26,635 bases of DNA from a virus. Location: the IMG/VR virus record IMGVR_UViG_3300035202_000312, positions 1 to 26,635 of that record; one strand, 5' to 3'. Both the position numbers and the translations under genes were made by a program. The notes below the pieces were generated by a model. The model ran no database searches and was not told where the DNA came from. It saw only the letters and a list, made by a program, of their open reading frames with translations. Shown one piece after another: positions 1 through 7,735 of the stretch (its first letter is position 1; every line of letters starts with the position of its first letter).

Positions 1-10
1 AAATCAATTA

Positions 11-73
11 ATGTCAAAAGTTAAATCAAATGGTGTAAAAAGTGTTATTGAGGATAAGAGTCCCGAAGTCTGA
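11..73 (+). CDS. Possible 3' end of upstream gene or 20-residue ORF
   Basis: An ATG at 11 opens a 20-codon frame ending in TGA at 71-73. The same frame stays open to the left edge of the window, so this may be the tail of a longer upstream gene and not a separate peptide. No Shine-Dalgarno site is visible before the ATG. The frame overlaps the next ORF by about 30 bases. The product is lysine- and serine-rich and matches nothing I recognise. Coding status is uncertain. Confidence 0.3.
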   Translation: MSKVKSNGVKSVIEDKSPEV

Positions 74-251
74 GCATAAAGTCGAAGTTGAAACTGAAAA
101 GGATGGATTTTTAGTGCTGAATGGCAAAAAATACCCTATTGACGGTGAGGTGTCTGAACTTATAGTCGATATGCTTGAAGAATTAATCGATTTAAGAGAT
201 GTGGTCAATATTTATGAAAACGAGTTCTCGGGATACAGAGGAGAAGCATAA
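42..251 (+). CDS. Small acidic hypothetical protein (69 aa)
   Basis: A GTG-initiated ORF of 69 residues. The only in-frame ATG lies past the middle, so GTG at 42 (or TTG at 48) is the likely start. The sequence suggests a short beta-rich N-terminal half (around VLNGKKYPID, residues 26-35) followed by an acidic amphipathic helix (residues 37-55). There is no helix-turn-helix, signal peptide or membrane segment. It sits two genes before the large terminase, where a small terminase subunit is often encoded, but nothing in the sequence supports that role. Its TAA shares one base with the ATG of the next small gene, so the two are probably translated together. Function unknown. Confidence 0.55.
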   Translation: MLLRIRVPKSEHKVEVETEKDGFLVLNGKKYPIDGEVSELIVDMLEELIDLRDVVNIYENEFSGYRGEA

Positions 252-376
252 TGGCTGGAAGTTATGGTACGGGAGAGTCTAAATTCTCAGACGGGTCTAC
301 AAGGTTGGTAAACACCCTAGACAAAAAGAAGCGCGCTAAAAGAAAAAAAAGGTCGTCCAATAAAAAGAAAAAATGA
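251..376 (+). CDS. 41-residue basic peptide resembling the capsid N-terminus
   Basis: A short ORF that starts inside the upstream stop (TAATG), has a GAGGAG ribosome site about 7 bases upstream, and ends in an ATGA overlap with the terminase start. Residues 1-20 read MAGSYGTGESKFSDGSTRLV, very close to residues 1-21 of the major capsid protein (MAQTYGTGTPTQFTDGTQRQ followed by V). About 13 of 27 positions are identical with a one-residue gap, plus several Ser/Thr exchanges. Residues 25-41 are a Lys/Arg-rich tail with no acidic residues. I know no named family. The shared N-terminus suggests it binds a partner that also recognises the capsid N-arm (scaffold, portal or capsid), while the basic tail could bind DNA or the acidic scaffold. 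These roles are inference. The good ribosome site and tight coupling on both sides support a real gene. Confidence 0.65.
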   Translation: MAGSYGTGESKFSDGSTRLVNTLDKKKRAKRKKRSSNKKKK

Positions 377-2004
377 ATTTAGAATACACCATAGAAGAAC
401 GGGAGGTACTATTAAAAAGAATGTATGTGGATATATTTTTTTTCGCGAAGTTTATCTTAGGCGATGAGGAACAGCCGATGAATTATCACATAAGGAAACC
501 CAGCCCGCCGTTTCATAGGGAGATTGTTAATACGCTATTATCCTTAAAGAGAGGAAAGAAACTGGCAGTTGTTGCCCCTAGGGGACACGCCAAATCAACA
601 TTAATCAACTTGGTCTATCCGCTACACCGAATATTATTTGACGAAGAGAAGTTCATACTACTCATATCGGAGTCTGAAAGACAGTCTAAGTTTTTTTTGG
701 AGACATTAGGGAATGAAATCGAACACAATGAAAAACTCATGTATTTTTTTGGAGACAGAAAAGGGAAAACTTGGGGAAAAGAAGAAAAAGACTTTATCAC
801 AGGTTTTGATGAGAAGGGCAACCCGAACAGCTGGTGCAAAGTATTGGTTCGTGGAACGGGGCAGAAAGTTAGGGGCCTTAAATATGGTGCTTACAGACCA
901 ACCCTTACAATAATTGATGACGGGGAAGGCGAGCGTAATACAGCAACTGAAACTTTAAGAGACCAATTCCGTTCATGGCTTAATGGTGCGGTGATTGCAG
1001 GTTCTGCTGATGCAAGGTTGATATTTATAGGAACCATTGTAGATGAAGAGAGTTATTTGAATAGAATTGCTGGCCCACTATCATATAATAAGGATAGGAC
1101 TAGAAAAATTAAAGGATGGGATTCTCTTTTTTATCAGGCTATTCTTCAGGATACTAAGGTTGGAGAATTTGTTGCTAGTGGTAAAGAAATAAGTCTTAAA
1201 AAGGGGAAAAAAGTTTTATGGCCTGAGTATAGAAGCTATAAATGGCTGACGGCAGAGAGGGATAGGCTTATTTCAGAGGGCGACGTAGCTTATTTTTATC
1301 AGGAATATCAGAATATACCGATGGACGATAGTTTTAGGGTCTTCAAAAAAGGAGATATACAGTATTGGCAAGGTATATATGCCTACAATCAGAATCATTC
1401 ATTTATTATTAGGGAAAAAGATGGCGAGAAAGAGGAAGTCCCTGTTAATGTGTTTTTTGGGGTTGACCCTGCGTCAAGTGAAAATGTCAAGGCTGACTAT
1501 ACTGTAATTATGGTTGTTGGAGTAGATAAAGAAAATAATATATATGTCATTGATTATTTTAGAGGGCAGGTAACCCCCATGACATGTGCAGATAAGTTGT
1601 TTGAGATGATGGAGTTTTATAATCCTAGGGAAGTTAAAATAGAAGAGACTGGGCATATTATGTTAAGCGAGTATGTAATCCTAAAGTCTAAAAAGCTTGG
1701 TCACTTTTATAATATTAACCCAAAGAAAGCTATTAAGTCTAAATATTATAGGATTAAGCAGATGCAACCTTACTTTGCTTCTAAGGCAATGTTTTTGAAA
1801 GAAGACCAATGGGAACTTGAGAGCGAATTGTTGAACTTTAAGGAACACGGTACATTTAAAAAGGATACACTTGACGCATTGAGATGGTCGCTTGATGATG
1901 TGTTTGTACCGCGAGTTCAGTATGATGACGAGGGGAATATAACGCAATATAAATCAAAATTGTCTGGAATGGACTGGGAAACAGGAATGTTAATTTATGC
2001 GTAG
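373..2004 (+). CDS. terL: Terminase large subunit (packaging ATPase-nuclease)
   Basis: Motor protein that translocates phage DNA into the prohead through the portal and cuts it at the ends of packaging. At 543 residues it has normal family length and both domains. The N-terminal ATPase has a Walker A-type loop APRGHAKST (residues 68-76), a Walker B strand LTIIDD (178-183) with acidic residues just after it, and a coupling-type segment LIFIGT (216-221). The C-terminal RNase H-like nuclease shows FGVDPASS (D365), VKIEETG (E424/E425) and KKDTLDALRW (D498, D501), the usual acidic metal-binding set. The pattern fits the Terminase_6/Terminase_6C families. The start overlaps the preceding stop as ATGA and lacks its own clear ribosome site, implying coupling to the 41-residue peptide gene. 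No separate small terminase subunit is recognisable nearby. Confidence 0.97.
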   Translation: MNLEYTIEEREVLLKRMYVDIFFFAKFILGDEEQPMNYHIRKPSPPFHREIVNTLLSLKRGKKLAVVAPRGHAKSTLINLVYPLHRILFDEEKFILLISESERQSKFFLETLGNEIEHNEKLMYFFGDRKGKTWGKEEKDFITGFDEKGNPNSWCKVLVRGTGQKVRGLKYGAYRPTLTIIDDGEGERNTATETLRDQFRSWLNGAVIAGSADARLIFIGTIVDEESYLNRIAGPLSYNKDRTRKIKGWDSLFYQAILQDTKVGEFVASGKEISLKKGKKVLWPEYRSYKWLTAERDRLISEGDVAYFYQEYQNIPMDDSFRVFKKGDIQYWQGIYAYNQNHSFIIREKDGEKEEVPVNVFFGVDPASSENVKADYTVIMVVGVDKENNIYVIDYFRGQVTPMTCADKLFEMMEFYNPREVKIEETGHIMLSEYVILKSKKLGHFYNINPKKAIKSKYYRIKQMQPYFASKAMFLKEDQWELESELLNFKEHGTFKKDTLDALRWSLDDVFVPRVQYDDEGNITQYKSKLSGMDWETGMLIYA

Positions 2005-2043
2005 GTTAATACCAAAATATATTTTTAATATCCATACCATATT

Positions 2044-4056
2044 ATGATAAGAATTAAGAAATTAGACCTCGAAGAGCTAAAAGCTAGTGATGTACGAGAC
2101 GAATATACTAATTATTCGTCGTCTGCTGCTGATTACAAATATCAAATGGCTGAGGATGATGAATTTTTTCTCGGTATGCAACTTACAAGTGGTCAAAAGG
2201 ACTATCTATTAAGTATTGGGCAACCGCCCGAGGCAAATAATAAGATTAGACCGGCAGTTGAGCAGGTTTTAGCTAATGTTGCTAGCTCTTCTCCAGAGTG
2301 GGACGTGATAGCGACTGGGCAGACGGATAATGATATAGCCAATATTTATAACGCCCTTCTAGATAAGATATGGTTTGATTCTCACGGGAATAGACATTTT
2401 CGGAACATTTGCAGGGACTACATCGTAAAAGGTGTTGGGTATATGTATGTGTACCCGGATTGGCAGGCCGAACAGGGGGCTGGGGGAATTCGGATTAAAA
2501 GAGTTGCTCCCGAATCTGTATTTGTTGACCCCAATTCTACTGACTCACACTTTTCAGACGCAGGGAGTATTATGCTTTCTGATTTGCATACCAAAGAGTC
2601 TCTGAAAATCAACTTCCCCCAATATGCTGATATTATTGAAGATGCAAGAGAGGACTCTGAAACAAATTTCCAAAATACTGGCAAATATAACCGAGATACA
2701 AAAAGTTTAAGGGCTGATATTAGTCCATTTGACGGAAAGCCGTCTGTAAGAAAATTCGTCAGGTGGTCTAAAGTTGGTGTGCCAAAGGTTATGGTTACTG
2801 ATAATATGACTGGGTTATATAAGATTTTTGATAAAGACGATTATAAAACGGCACAAAAAGAAGATAGATATAACGAATACTTAAATGGTGGGCAGATTTC
2901 TGAAGAGTTGGTTTATGAAACCCAAATAAGGGAAACATTTGTTATTGGCGACCATTTAGTATATGACGAAGTGTTGCCGATGGATAGATACCCAATTATT
3001 CCTGCATGCAACGAACATAATGGTACTCCTTATCCCGCTGGAGACGTAAGACACGCAAAAACTCCGCAGAGAATGCTTAATAGGGTTGAAGCTCTTTTAA
3101 TCAGCCACGCAACTAGCACTGCAAGTTTTAAGTTGCTTTATGAAGATGGAGCAATAGATAATGAAGAAATAGAGAAGTGGTATGTGCCTAATGCAATTAT
3201 TCGTGCTAATCCCGGCGCATTGAGAGAACAAAAGATAAAAGAATTTGCTCCACCCGCTATTAGCGCACAGCTTTATAGTGAAAAGCAAAGATATGAGGTG
3301 GATATTGAAACAATTTTTGGAGCTTATAAATTTCAACAGGGTAATCCGCAAGGAGCCGTAGGAACTGTTGGTGAAGCTCAAATCATAGACGAAGCCGCGG
3401 CTCGTAAACAGAATTGGAAAATACTCCCAATTTATGATATGCTTACAGAAGCAGGAAGATGCGCGGCATTATATACGCCTTATGTTTATAATAAGGCAAG
3501 AGTATTAAGAATTTTAAATCCCCTAGGGACTGAAAAGGAAGTTACAATCAACACTCCCGGTATTAATGACTATACCCAAGCCGTTGAGATGCTATATGAT
3601 GTAACATCTGCCCATGTAGATGTTCGTGTAGTCGTCGGAAGCACTAGAGCTAAAACTCCTAGCGCAGATTTGGCTAGAGATATAGGACTTATGCAGGTTG
3701 GTATTTATGATAAGGTTCAAGTTATCATGAATATGCAGTCTAATGTTGATAAAGCGGCACTAATTAAGCGTATGGGTGAGATTTCTCAATTATCTGGTCA
3801 AGTACAACAGTTACAGGAGCAGGTAGAGACCCTTTCTGGAGACCTACAGACAAGGGAAAGGGAACTGTTTCATACCCGAATGCGGGCTGAAATTGCAGAG
3901 GCTACAAAACCTGTACAGAAGGCTGTAAGCAATCTGCAATCAACCGCAAAGGCGGAACAGGAAAAACAAAGAGAGCTTACTCGGCAAACAGCCGAAGATT
4001 TAAGCTACTTATCAAAACAGGCTATAAACTCGGAAACCGAAGCCCCATCAGCTTAG
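2044..4056 (+). CDS. Portal protein, P22-like
   Basis: Forms the dodecameric ring at one capsid vertex through which DNA enters and leaves, and the docking site for terminase and connector. The 670 residues start with a segment like those of P22-type portals: DDEFFLGMQL (38-47), then NNKIRPAVEQ (65-74) and SSPEWDVIATGQTD (82-95). A C-terminal region from about residue 571 to 660 is strongly heptad-like and rich in Gln, Glu and Lys, a probable coiled coil or barrel extension into the capsid. It lies between terminase and scaffold, as expected. No Shine-Dalgarno site is seen before ATG 2044, and the 39-base gap from terL is AT-rich. There is no alternative in-frame start upstream before a stop at 2026. 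Confidence 0.92.
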   Translation: MIRIKKLDLEELKASDVRDEYTNYSSSAADYKYQMAEDDEFFLGMQLTSGQKDYLLSIGQPPEANNKIRPAVEQVLANVASSSPEWDVIATGQTDNDIANIYNALLDKIWFDSHGNRHFRNICRDYIVKGVGYMYVYPDWQAEQGAGGIRIKRVAPESVFVDPNSTDSHFSDAGSIMLSDLHTKESLKINFPQYADIIEDAREDSETNFQNTGKYNRDTKSLRADISPFDGKPSVRKFVRWSKVGVPKVMVTDNMTGLYKIFDKDDYKTAQKEDRYNEYLNGGQISEELVYETQIRETFVIGDHLVYDEVLPMDRYPIIPACNEHNGTPYPAGDVRHAKTPQRMLNRVEALLISHATSTASFKLLYEDGAIDNEEIEKWYVPNAIIRANPGALREQKIKEFAPPAISAQLYSEKQRYEVDIETIFGAYKFQQGNPQGAVGTVGEAQIIDEAAARKQNWKILPIYDMLTEAGRCAALYTPYVYNKARVLRILNPLGTEKEVTINTPGINDYTQAVEMLYDVTSAHVDVRVVVGSTRAKTPSADLARDIGLMQVGIYDKVQVIMNMQSNVDKAALIKRMGEISQLSGQVQQLQEQVETLSGDLQTRERELFHTRMRAEIAEATKPVQKAVSNLQSTAKAEQEKQRELTRQTAEDLSYLSKQAINSETEAPSA

Positions 4057-4086
4057 ATGGGTAACTTATAAAGTCAGGAGCATAGA

Positions 4087-5004
4087 ATGAGTGATGAAAA
4101 AAAGGTACAGAAGACAGAAGAATCAGGTTCTGATAACCAGAATGATGTAATGGAGGCATTGGAAGATTTCAATAATCCCGTTAAAGAGTCTGGCTCAGAT
4201 GAGGTGGAAACTAAAGGTGCTGAACCCGAGGTTAAATCTCAGCCTGAAGAATCGTCTGAAGTCAAAGATAATCCAAAAAGAACCGATGAATCACCAGTTG
4301 ATTGGCTCATTGATAATAAATTTCGTAATGATGAAGATGGTAGGCAAAGCCTCGCCGATTCCTATAAAAACATGCAAAGCATGAAGGATAAGGCGGAGCA
4401 GGAGCTTAAATCTCAGAGTGGAGAATATGATAGATTGAGTAAGCTTGATAAATTTCTGAAGGAAAACCCAAATGTGGTTAATGTAATTCAGGAAGAAGTC
4501 ACTAAAGTTGCTGAATCTAGCGATGCTTCACCGGACAAACCTGAAGATTACGATATTTTAGATGAAGCAGTTAATGGAACCTCGTCTCAAAAATGGAGAA
4601 CTAGTTACGACGAATGGCTTATTGAACAAGGCGCTCGCAAAGCAATGCAGTATGTCGATGATGTTAGACATCAAGACGCTCAGCAAGCAAACCTTCAAGC
4701 CGAAGTTGACCAACTAAAATCTCTTGGAATGACAGATACGGAAATCGAAGGCTATTACGGCTGGATGAATAATCCCGACAATGTCACGACTGAGAATAAG
4801 GTTAAGATTTATAAGATTCTTAATGGGCAGGTCAGTAAAGAAAGCAATGATGCTGATGTGAAAGGTTCCACTGGTCAATCTGTTAAAGAAATGTCCAAAA
4901 ATGTGAGTGCTGGCGCTGTTGAAGGCAAAGCATCTGCAGTAAAGACAAACTTTGAGAAAGAACAAGAGGACTGGGTAGCTAGCATCATGCAATTTTCCAA
5001 GTAG
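4087..5004 (+). CDS. Capsid assembly scaffold protein
   Basis: Probable internal scaffold that guides capsid subunits into a closed prohead and then leaves. The 305-residue product is highly charged and predicted mostly helical. An acidic, disordered Ser/Glu/Asp-rich N-terminal third (residues 1-75) precedes helical segments around residues 95-140, and the chain ends in a short amphipathic helix near FEKEQEDWVASIMQFSK. Charged helical proteins encoded exactly between portal and major capsid gene are typically scaffolds, so the call rests on position and composition and not on a sequence motif. A consensus AGGAG at 4076-4080, six bases before the ATG, fits high expression. No protease domain is visible. 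Confidence 0.8.
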   Translation: MSDEKKVQKTEESGSDNQNDVMEALEDFNNPVKESGSDEVETKGAEPEVKSQPEESSEVKDNPKRTDESPVDWLIDNKFRNDEDGRQSLADSYKNMQSMKDKAEQELKSQSGEYDRLSKLDKFLKENPNVVNVIQEEVTKVAESSDASPDKPEDYDILDEAVNGTSSQKWRTSYDEWLIEQGARKAMQYVDDVRHQDAQQANLQAEVDQLKSLGMTDTEIEGYYGWMNNPDNVTTENKVKIYKILNGQVSKESNDADVKGSTGQSVKEMSKNVSAGAVEGKASAVKTNFEKEQEDWVASIMQFSK

Positions 5005-5026
5005 TTAAACTACAGGAGTAGATAAT

Positions 5027-6457
5027 ATGGCACAAACCTATGGTACTGGGACACCAACCCAGTTTACTGATGGTACACAGAGACAAGTTCTCGAACTTGG
5101 GCAGAAGATTCATTACTATAACCCAAGTGTCACTCCTCTACTGACTATATCCGGACGCGCGGGTCACCGCGGGACACCTGTTCCCATCTATGAATGGATG
5201 GAAGACGAATACTATATCAAGCGGTCAACTTTAATTGCCGCAGCTGATATGGTTGCCGAAACAGATATTCTCGACAGTGCATCTGCTGGAATTAATGGAG
5301 ACGGTTGTGTTCTCCGACTGCAACGACAAGCTCTTATGGAGCTTTTTGAAGTTGGCGGAATCTATACCATATCCGGTTCTAGCGGACAAGGTGAATCCAA
5401 TACACATTTCATGTGTCACGCAGTTGGAAAGGATGTAAACCACGGGTCAAAGACTGATAGGGATGTCCAATTTGTAGGTGGTACTTACGCAAGTAAGACA
5501 TTTACACTGAACGATGTTGCTAATGGTGTTGACATGATTACCGCAGGACAGGCTACGACAATTACATTTGTCGGTAGTGTGTCTGGCGCAGGTAGTTCAA
5601 GTGGCAAATATCCTTGGGAAGGTGGAACTGATGGTAATTCATTTACCACCACAGAAACCTTCGCTGTTCGTGGAACAGAAGGTATTGCTGAAGGCGCGGC
5701 TATCGGGAAAGAGACTCGGAAAAAAGTTCGCAGGTTAAAAAACTGCACGCAAATTTTCCGGGAACCTTATGAAATCACTCGTACTGCTAGAGTTTCTAAG
5801 CAGTATGGTGGCCCTGAGCTTGCTCGTTTGCAAGCCCGGAAATTGGCACAAATCAAGGTTAATGTTGAAACGGCATTATTGTTTAATGGCGCAATCAGTT
5901 TAGACGCTACCGCAGCGGCTCCGGCAAGAACTTTTGCTGGATTCGGTGTTGGAGGGTCAGCTGGTATTGTCCAATCAAACAATGGTGACATCAGCACTGC
6001 CTTTCAACTCAACAACTCAACTGGAACTCAAGCTAACTTCGACGATGTTTTGGAAGCAGTATTTCAAGACATGGTTGATGGTTCTATGCACAAAACAGTC
6101 TATGCCTCTAATAAGTGGCTGACTAAAATGGTTAAGATGGTTAGAGCAGACTCATCAGGGCAGTTAAACGCCAAGATGGGTTCTGAAATAACCGCTGGCT
6201 TGAGAGTAATGGAATATATGGGGCCTGTTGGTTCCGTTAGTTTCATTCCTCATCCTCTGTTGAAGGGTGCGTATGAAGATTACGCCCTCGCGGTTGATAT
6301 GGCTAACTTTGAAGTTCGCGCTTTAGCTGAATCTAGTTTTCAGCTCAGACGTGACGTTGTCAAAGATGGCTCGGATGGTCAGGTAGATGAATGGTTAGTA
6401 GAGCTTGGCCCTGAAATTCGTCAGGAACAGACTCACGCTATTTTGAAGCTGGTCTAA
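5027..6457 (+). CDS. Major capsid protein
   Basis: Main shell subunit (476 residues), presumably of HK97-like fold as in all tailed phages. The call rests on its place after portal and scaffold, its size, a strong AGGAG ribosome site at 5014-5018, and the hairpin directly after its stop. The N-terminal arm starts MAQTYGTGTPTQFTDGTQRQ. A Gly/Ser-rich, probably surface-exposed stretch lies around residues 110-215. A basic region containing KKVRRLKN follows at about residue 230, next to a long helix (about 255-285) that could be the spine helix. The last third has an alternating beta pattern. No prohead protease is encoded in the window, so the N-arm is probably not processed. The N-arm sequence recurs in the 41-residue peptide at 251-376. 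Confidence 0.9.
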   Translation: MAQTYGTGTPTQFTDGTQRQVLELGQKIHYYNPSVTPLLTISGRAGHRGTPVPIYEWMEDEYYIKRSTLIAAADMVAETDILDSASAGINGDGCVLRLQRQALMELFEVGGIYTISGSSGQGESNTHFMCHAVGKDVNHGSKTDRDVQFVGGTYASKTFTLNDVANGVDMITAGQATTITFVGSVSGAGSSSGKYPWEGGTDGNSFTTTETFAVRGTEGIAEGAAIGKETRKKVRRLKNCTQIFREPYEITRTARVSKQYGGPELARLQARKLAQIKVNVETALLFNGAISLDATAAAPARTFAGFGVGGSAGIVQSNNGDISTAFQLNNSTGTQANFDDVLEAVFQDMVDGSMHKTVYASNKWLTKMVKMVRADSSGQLNAKMGSEITAGLRVMEYMGPVGSVSFIPHPLLKGAYEDYALAVDMANFEVRALAESSFQLRRDVVKDGSDGQVDEWLVELGPEIRQEQTHAILKLV

Positions 6458-6467
6458 TACGGTTTTT

Positions 6468-6490
6468 GAGGGGGTGCTTTGCGCCCCCTC
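6468..6490 (+). terminator. GC-rich hairpin after the capsid gene
   Basis: A perfect 10-bp stem (one G-T wobble) with a TTT loop begins 11 bases after the capsid stop: arms GAGGGGGTGC and GCGCCCCCTC. It is the most stable-looking stem noticed in this AT-rich window. It is not followed by a T run (ATTAAACTTA comes next), so it is not a textbook intrinsic terminator. It may act as a partial terminator or as an mRNA 3' stabiliser that raises capsid output relative to downstream genes. On the opposite strand the hairpin is followed by AAAAACC, so it is not a reverse-strand terminator either. Confidence 0.55.
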
Positions 6491-6526
6491 ATTAAACTTA
6501 AACTTAAATTATGAAAGGAAATAGAC

Positions 6527-7075
6527 ATGGGGACACCAATAGACCATGTTAAATATCAGGTTTCTTTGGATATTGTTGATGAATACACTGAAGATATAAC
6601 ATACAATGATGATGCTGGTGTTGCTATAACACATACCTCAGATACGGTTAGGGGAAGACATTTTACCGAAGTTGGAAAAACTTTGGGCGGTGGAGTCTCT
6701 AGTTCTTCGCATATTCCACTTGCTCTTACAGGTATAGTCGGCTACGGCACAACAGATGGAGCGGCTGATTATGGGAATGTTTTAGGAGATGGCACTCATT
6801 TTGCTATAGGAGCCGAAGCTACTGCATACGATGTTATGTTTATAAAACATACTGGATTTGAATATGATTCTGGATTAGGCACAACTGCTAATACTAATAA
6901 ATTAGATGTATTTATAGAAACAGCAGCAAATACTTACTTCAAAATATGCTCTTTAAATCCCGGCGGAGCTATAGTTCTTCCAAATACGCCCGCTCTTGTA
7001 TCGGCTTGCACTTTTATGGTCGCTAGAAACGCTGGTTCTGAATCAATCGCTGTAGAATATTTAGTAATAACATAA
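6527..7075 (+). CDS. Small beta-rich virion protein (182 aa), decoration candidate
   Basis: I do not recognise a family. The product is Gly-, Thr- and Ala-rich, has no membrane segment or signal peptide, and shows short alternating hydrophobic stretches typical of a beta-sandwich, including NPGGAIVLPN at about residues 145-154 and a C-terminal strand EYLVIT. It has its own good ribosome site (AAAGGA at 6514-6519, seven bases before ATG), which in this operon goes with abundant proteins. The place right after the capsid gene and hairpin suggests a capsid cement or decoration protein, or a small head fiber. That role is inferred from context only. Confidence 0.7.
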   Translation: MGTPIDHVKYQVSLDIVDEYTEDITYNDDAGVAITHTSDTVRGRHFTEVGKTLGGGVSSSSHIPLALTGIVGYGTTDGAADYGNVLGDGTHFAIGAEATAYDVMFIKHTGFEYDSGLGTTANTNKLDVFIETAANTYFKICSLNPGGAIVLPNTPALVSACTFMVARNAGSESIAVEYLVIT

Positions 7076-7081
7076 ATTACG

Positions 7082-7735
7082 ATGAAGTACAGGGCGGCTT
7101 TTGAACTTATAGACGCTGGTCTTATTAAGGCTGAGCTAGGATTTCCACCTTTAGAGGGTGCGAAAAAGGAATTTTTTAATGCTAAAGTGCAGGAGGTAGG
7201 ACTGCGTGCTGACAAAAAGAAAAATTCTGAAAGCTTTACCACAACCGCCACAAACTCTTATACATTTACAAATACAGATGTAACATCAAGGATATACAAG
7301 GTTCAACTGGATACAAAACTTGTTCCTTTTGTCAGCGAAAAACGATATACCGAGAATTTAGATGAGTCACTGGTTGATAATATAGGGTTCTTTTATAAAG
7401 AAACAGTAACTGGGCCAGAAGAATTGGTAAGGTCGATTGCTCGCCAAATAATTTTTACTAAAAATACGGAGGCAGGGAAGACATTAAAGGTGTCTTATTA
7501 TGCTAGTCCGGTAGCTTATACTGATTTGGATAGTTATATTGATTTGCCAGACCAGTTAATACCGTCTGCTCTTCATTATGCGCTTGGGCATTTCTTAGCA
7601 TTAGATGGTCAAATGAAATTAGCGTCTGGTCATCGCGGTTTGGCTCGACAAATTGAGCAGGAGTATATTCAAACAATTAATACAAGGGAAGCAAAACCAG
7701 ACATTATCCCATTGCCATTACAGGATTTCTTATAA
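7082..7735 (+). CDS. Probable head-tail connector/adaptor protein (217 aa)
   Basis: No strong motif, but the C-terminal third is helical (residues about 160-205) and reads like connector or adaptor proteins that stack under the portal: a bundle containing LPDQLIPSALHYALGHFLAL followed by a second helix ending in REAKPDI. The centre (residues 55-145) has beta character. The gene lies between head genes and tail genes, the normal site for adaptor proteins. There is no Shine-Dalgarno site before ATG 7082, which is six bases after the previous stop, so translation is probably coupled. Its own stop overlaps the next start (TAATG). Connector is the most likely role, but a minor tail protein is possible. 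Confidence 0.65.
   Translation: MKYRAAFELIDAGLIKAELGFPPLEGAKKEFFNAKVQEVGLRADKKKNSESFTTTATNSYTFTNTDVTSRIYKVQLDTKLVPFVSEKRYTENLDESLVDNIGFFYKETVTGPEELVRSIARQIIFTKNTEAGKTLKVSYYASPVAYTDLDSYIDLPDQLIPSALHYALGHFLALDGQMKLASGHRGLARQIEQEYIQTINTREAKPDIIPLPLQDFL

Noticed and set aside
2005-2043. AT-rich gap before the portal gene as a promoter
   Set aside because: No convincing -35/-10 pair at proper spacing; only generic A/T runs are present.
5235-5438. 67-codon + strand ORF inside the capsid gene
   Set aside because: Out-of-frame shadow of the capsid gene with no ribosome site and no recognisable product.
6934-7251. 105-codon minus-strand ORF across the 182/217-residue gene junction
   Set aside because: Antisense to two tightly packed + strand genes, with no ribosome site and no family resemblance.
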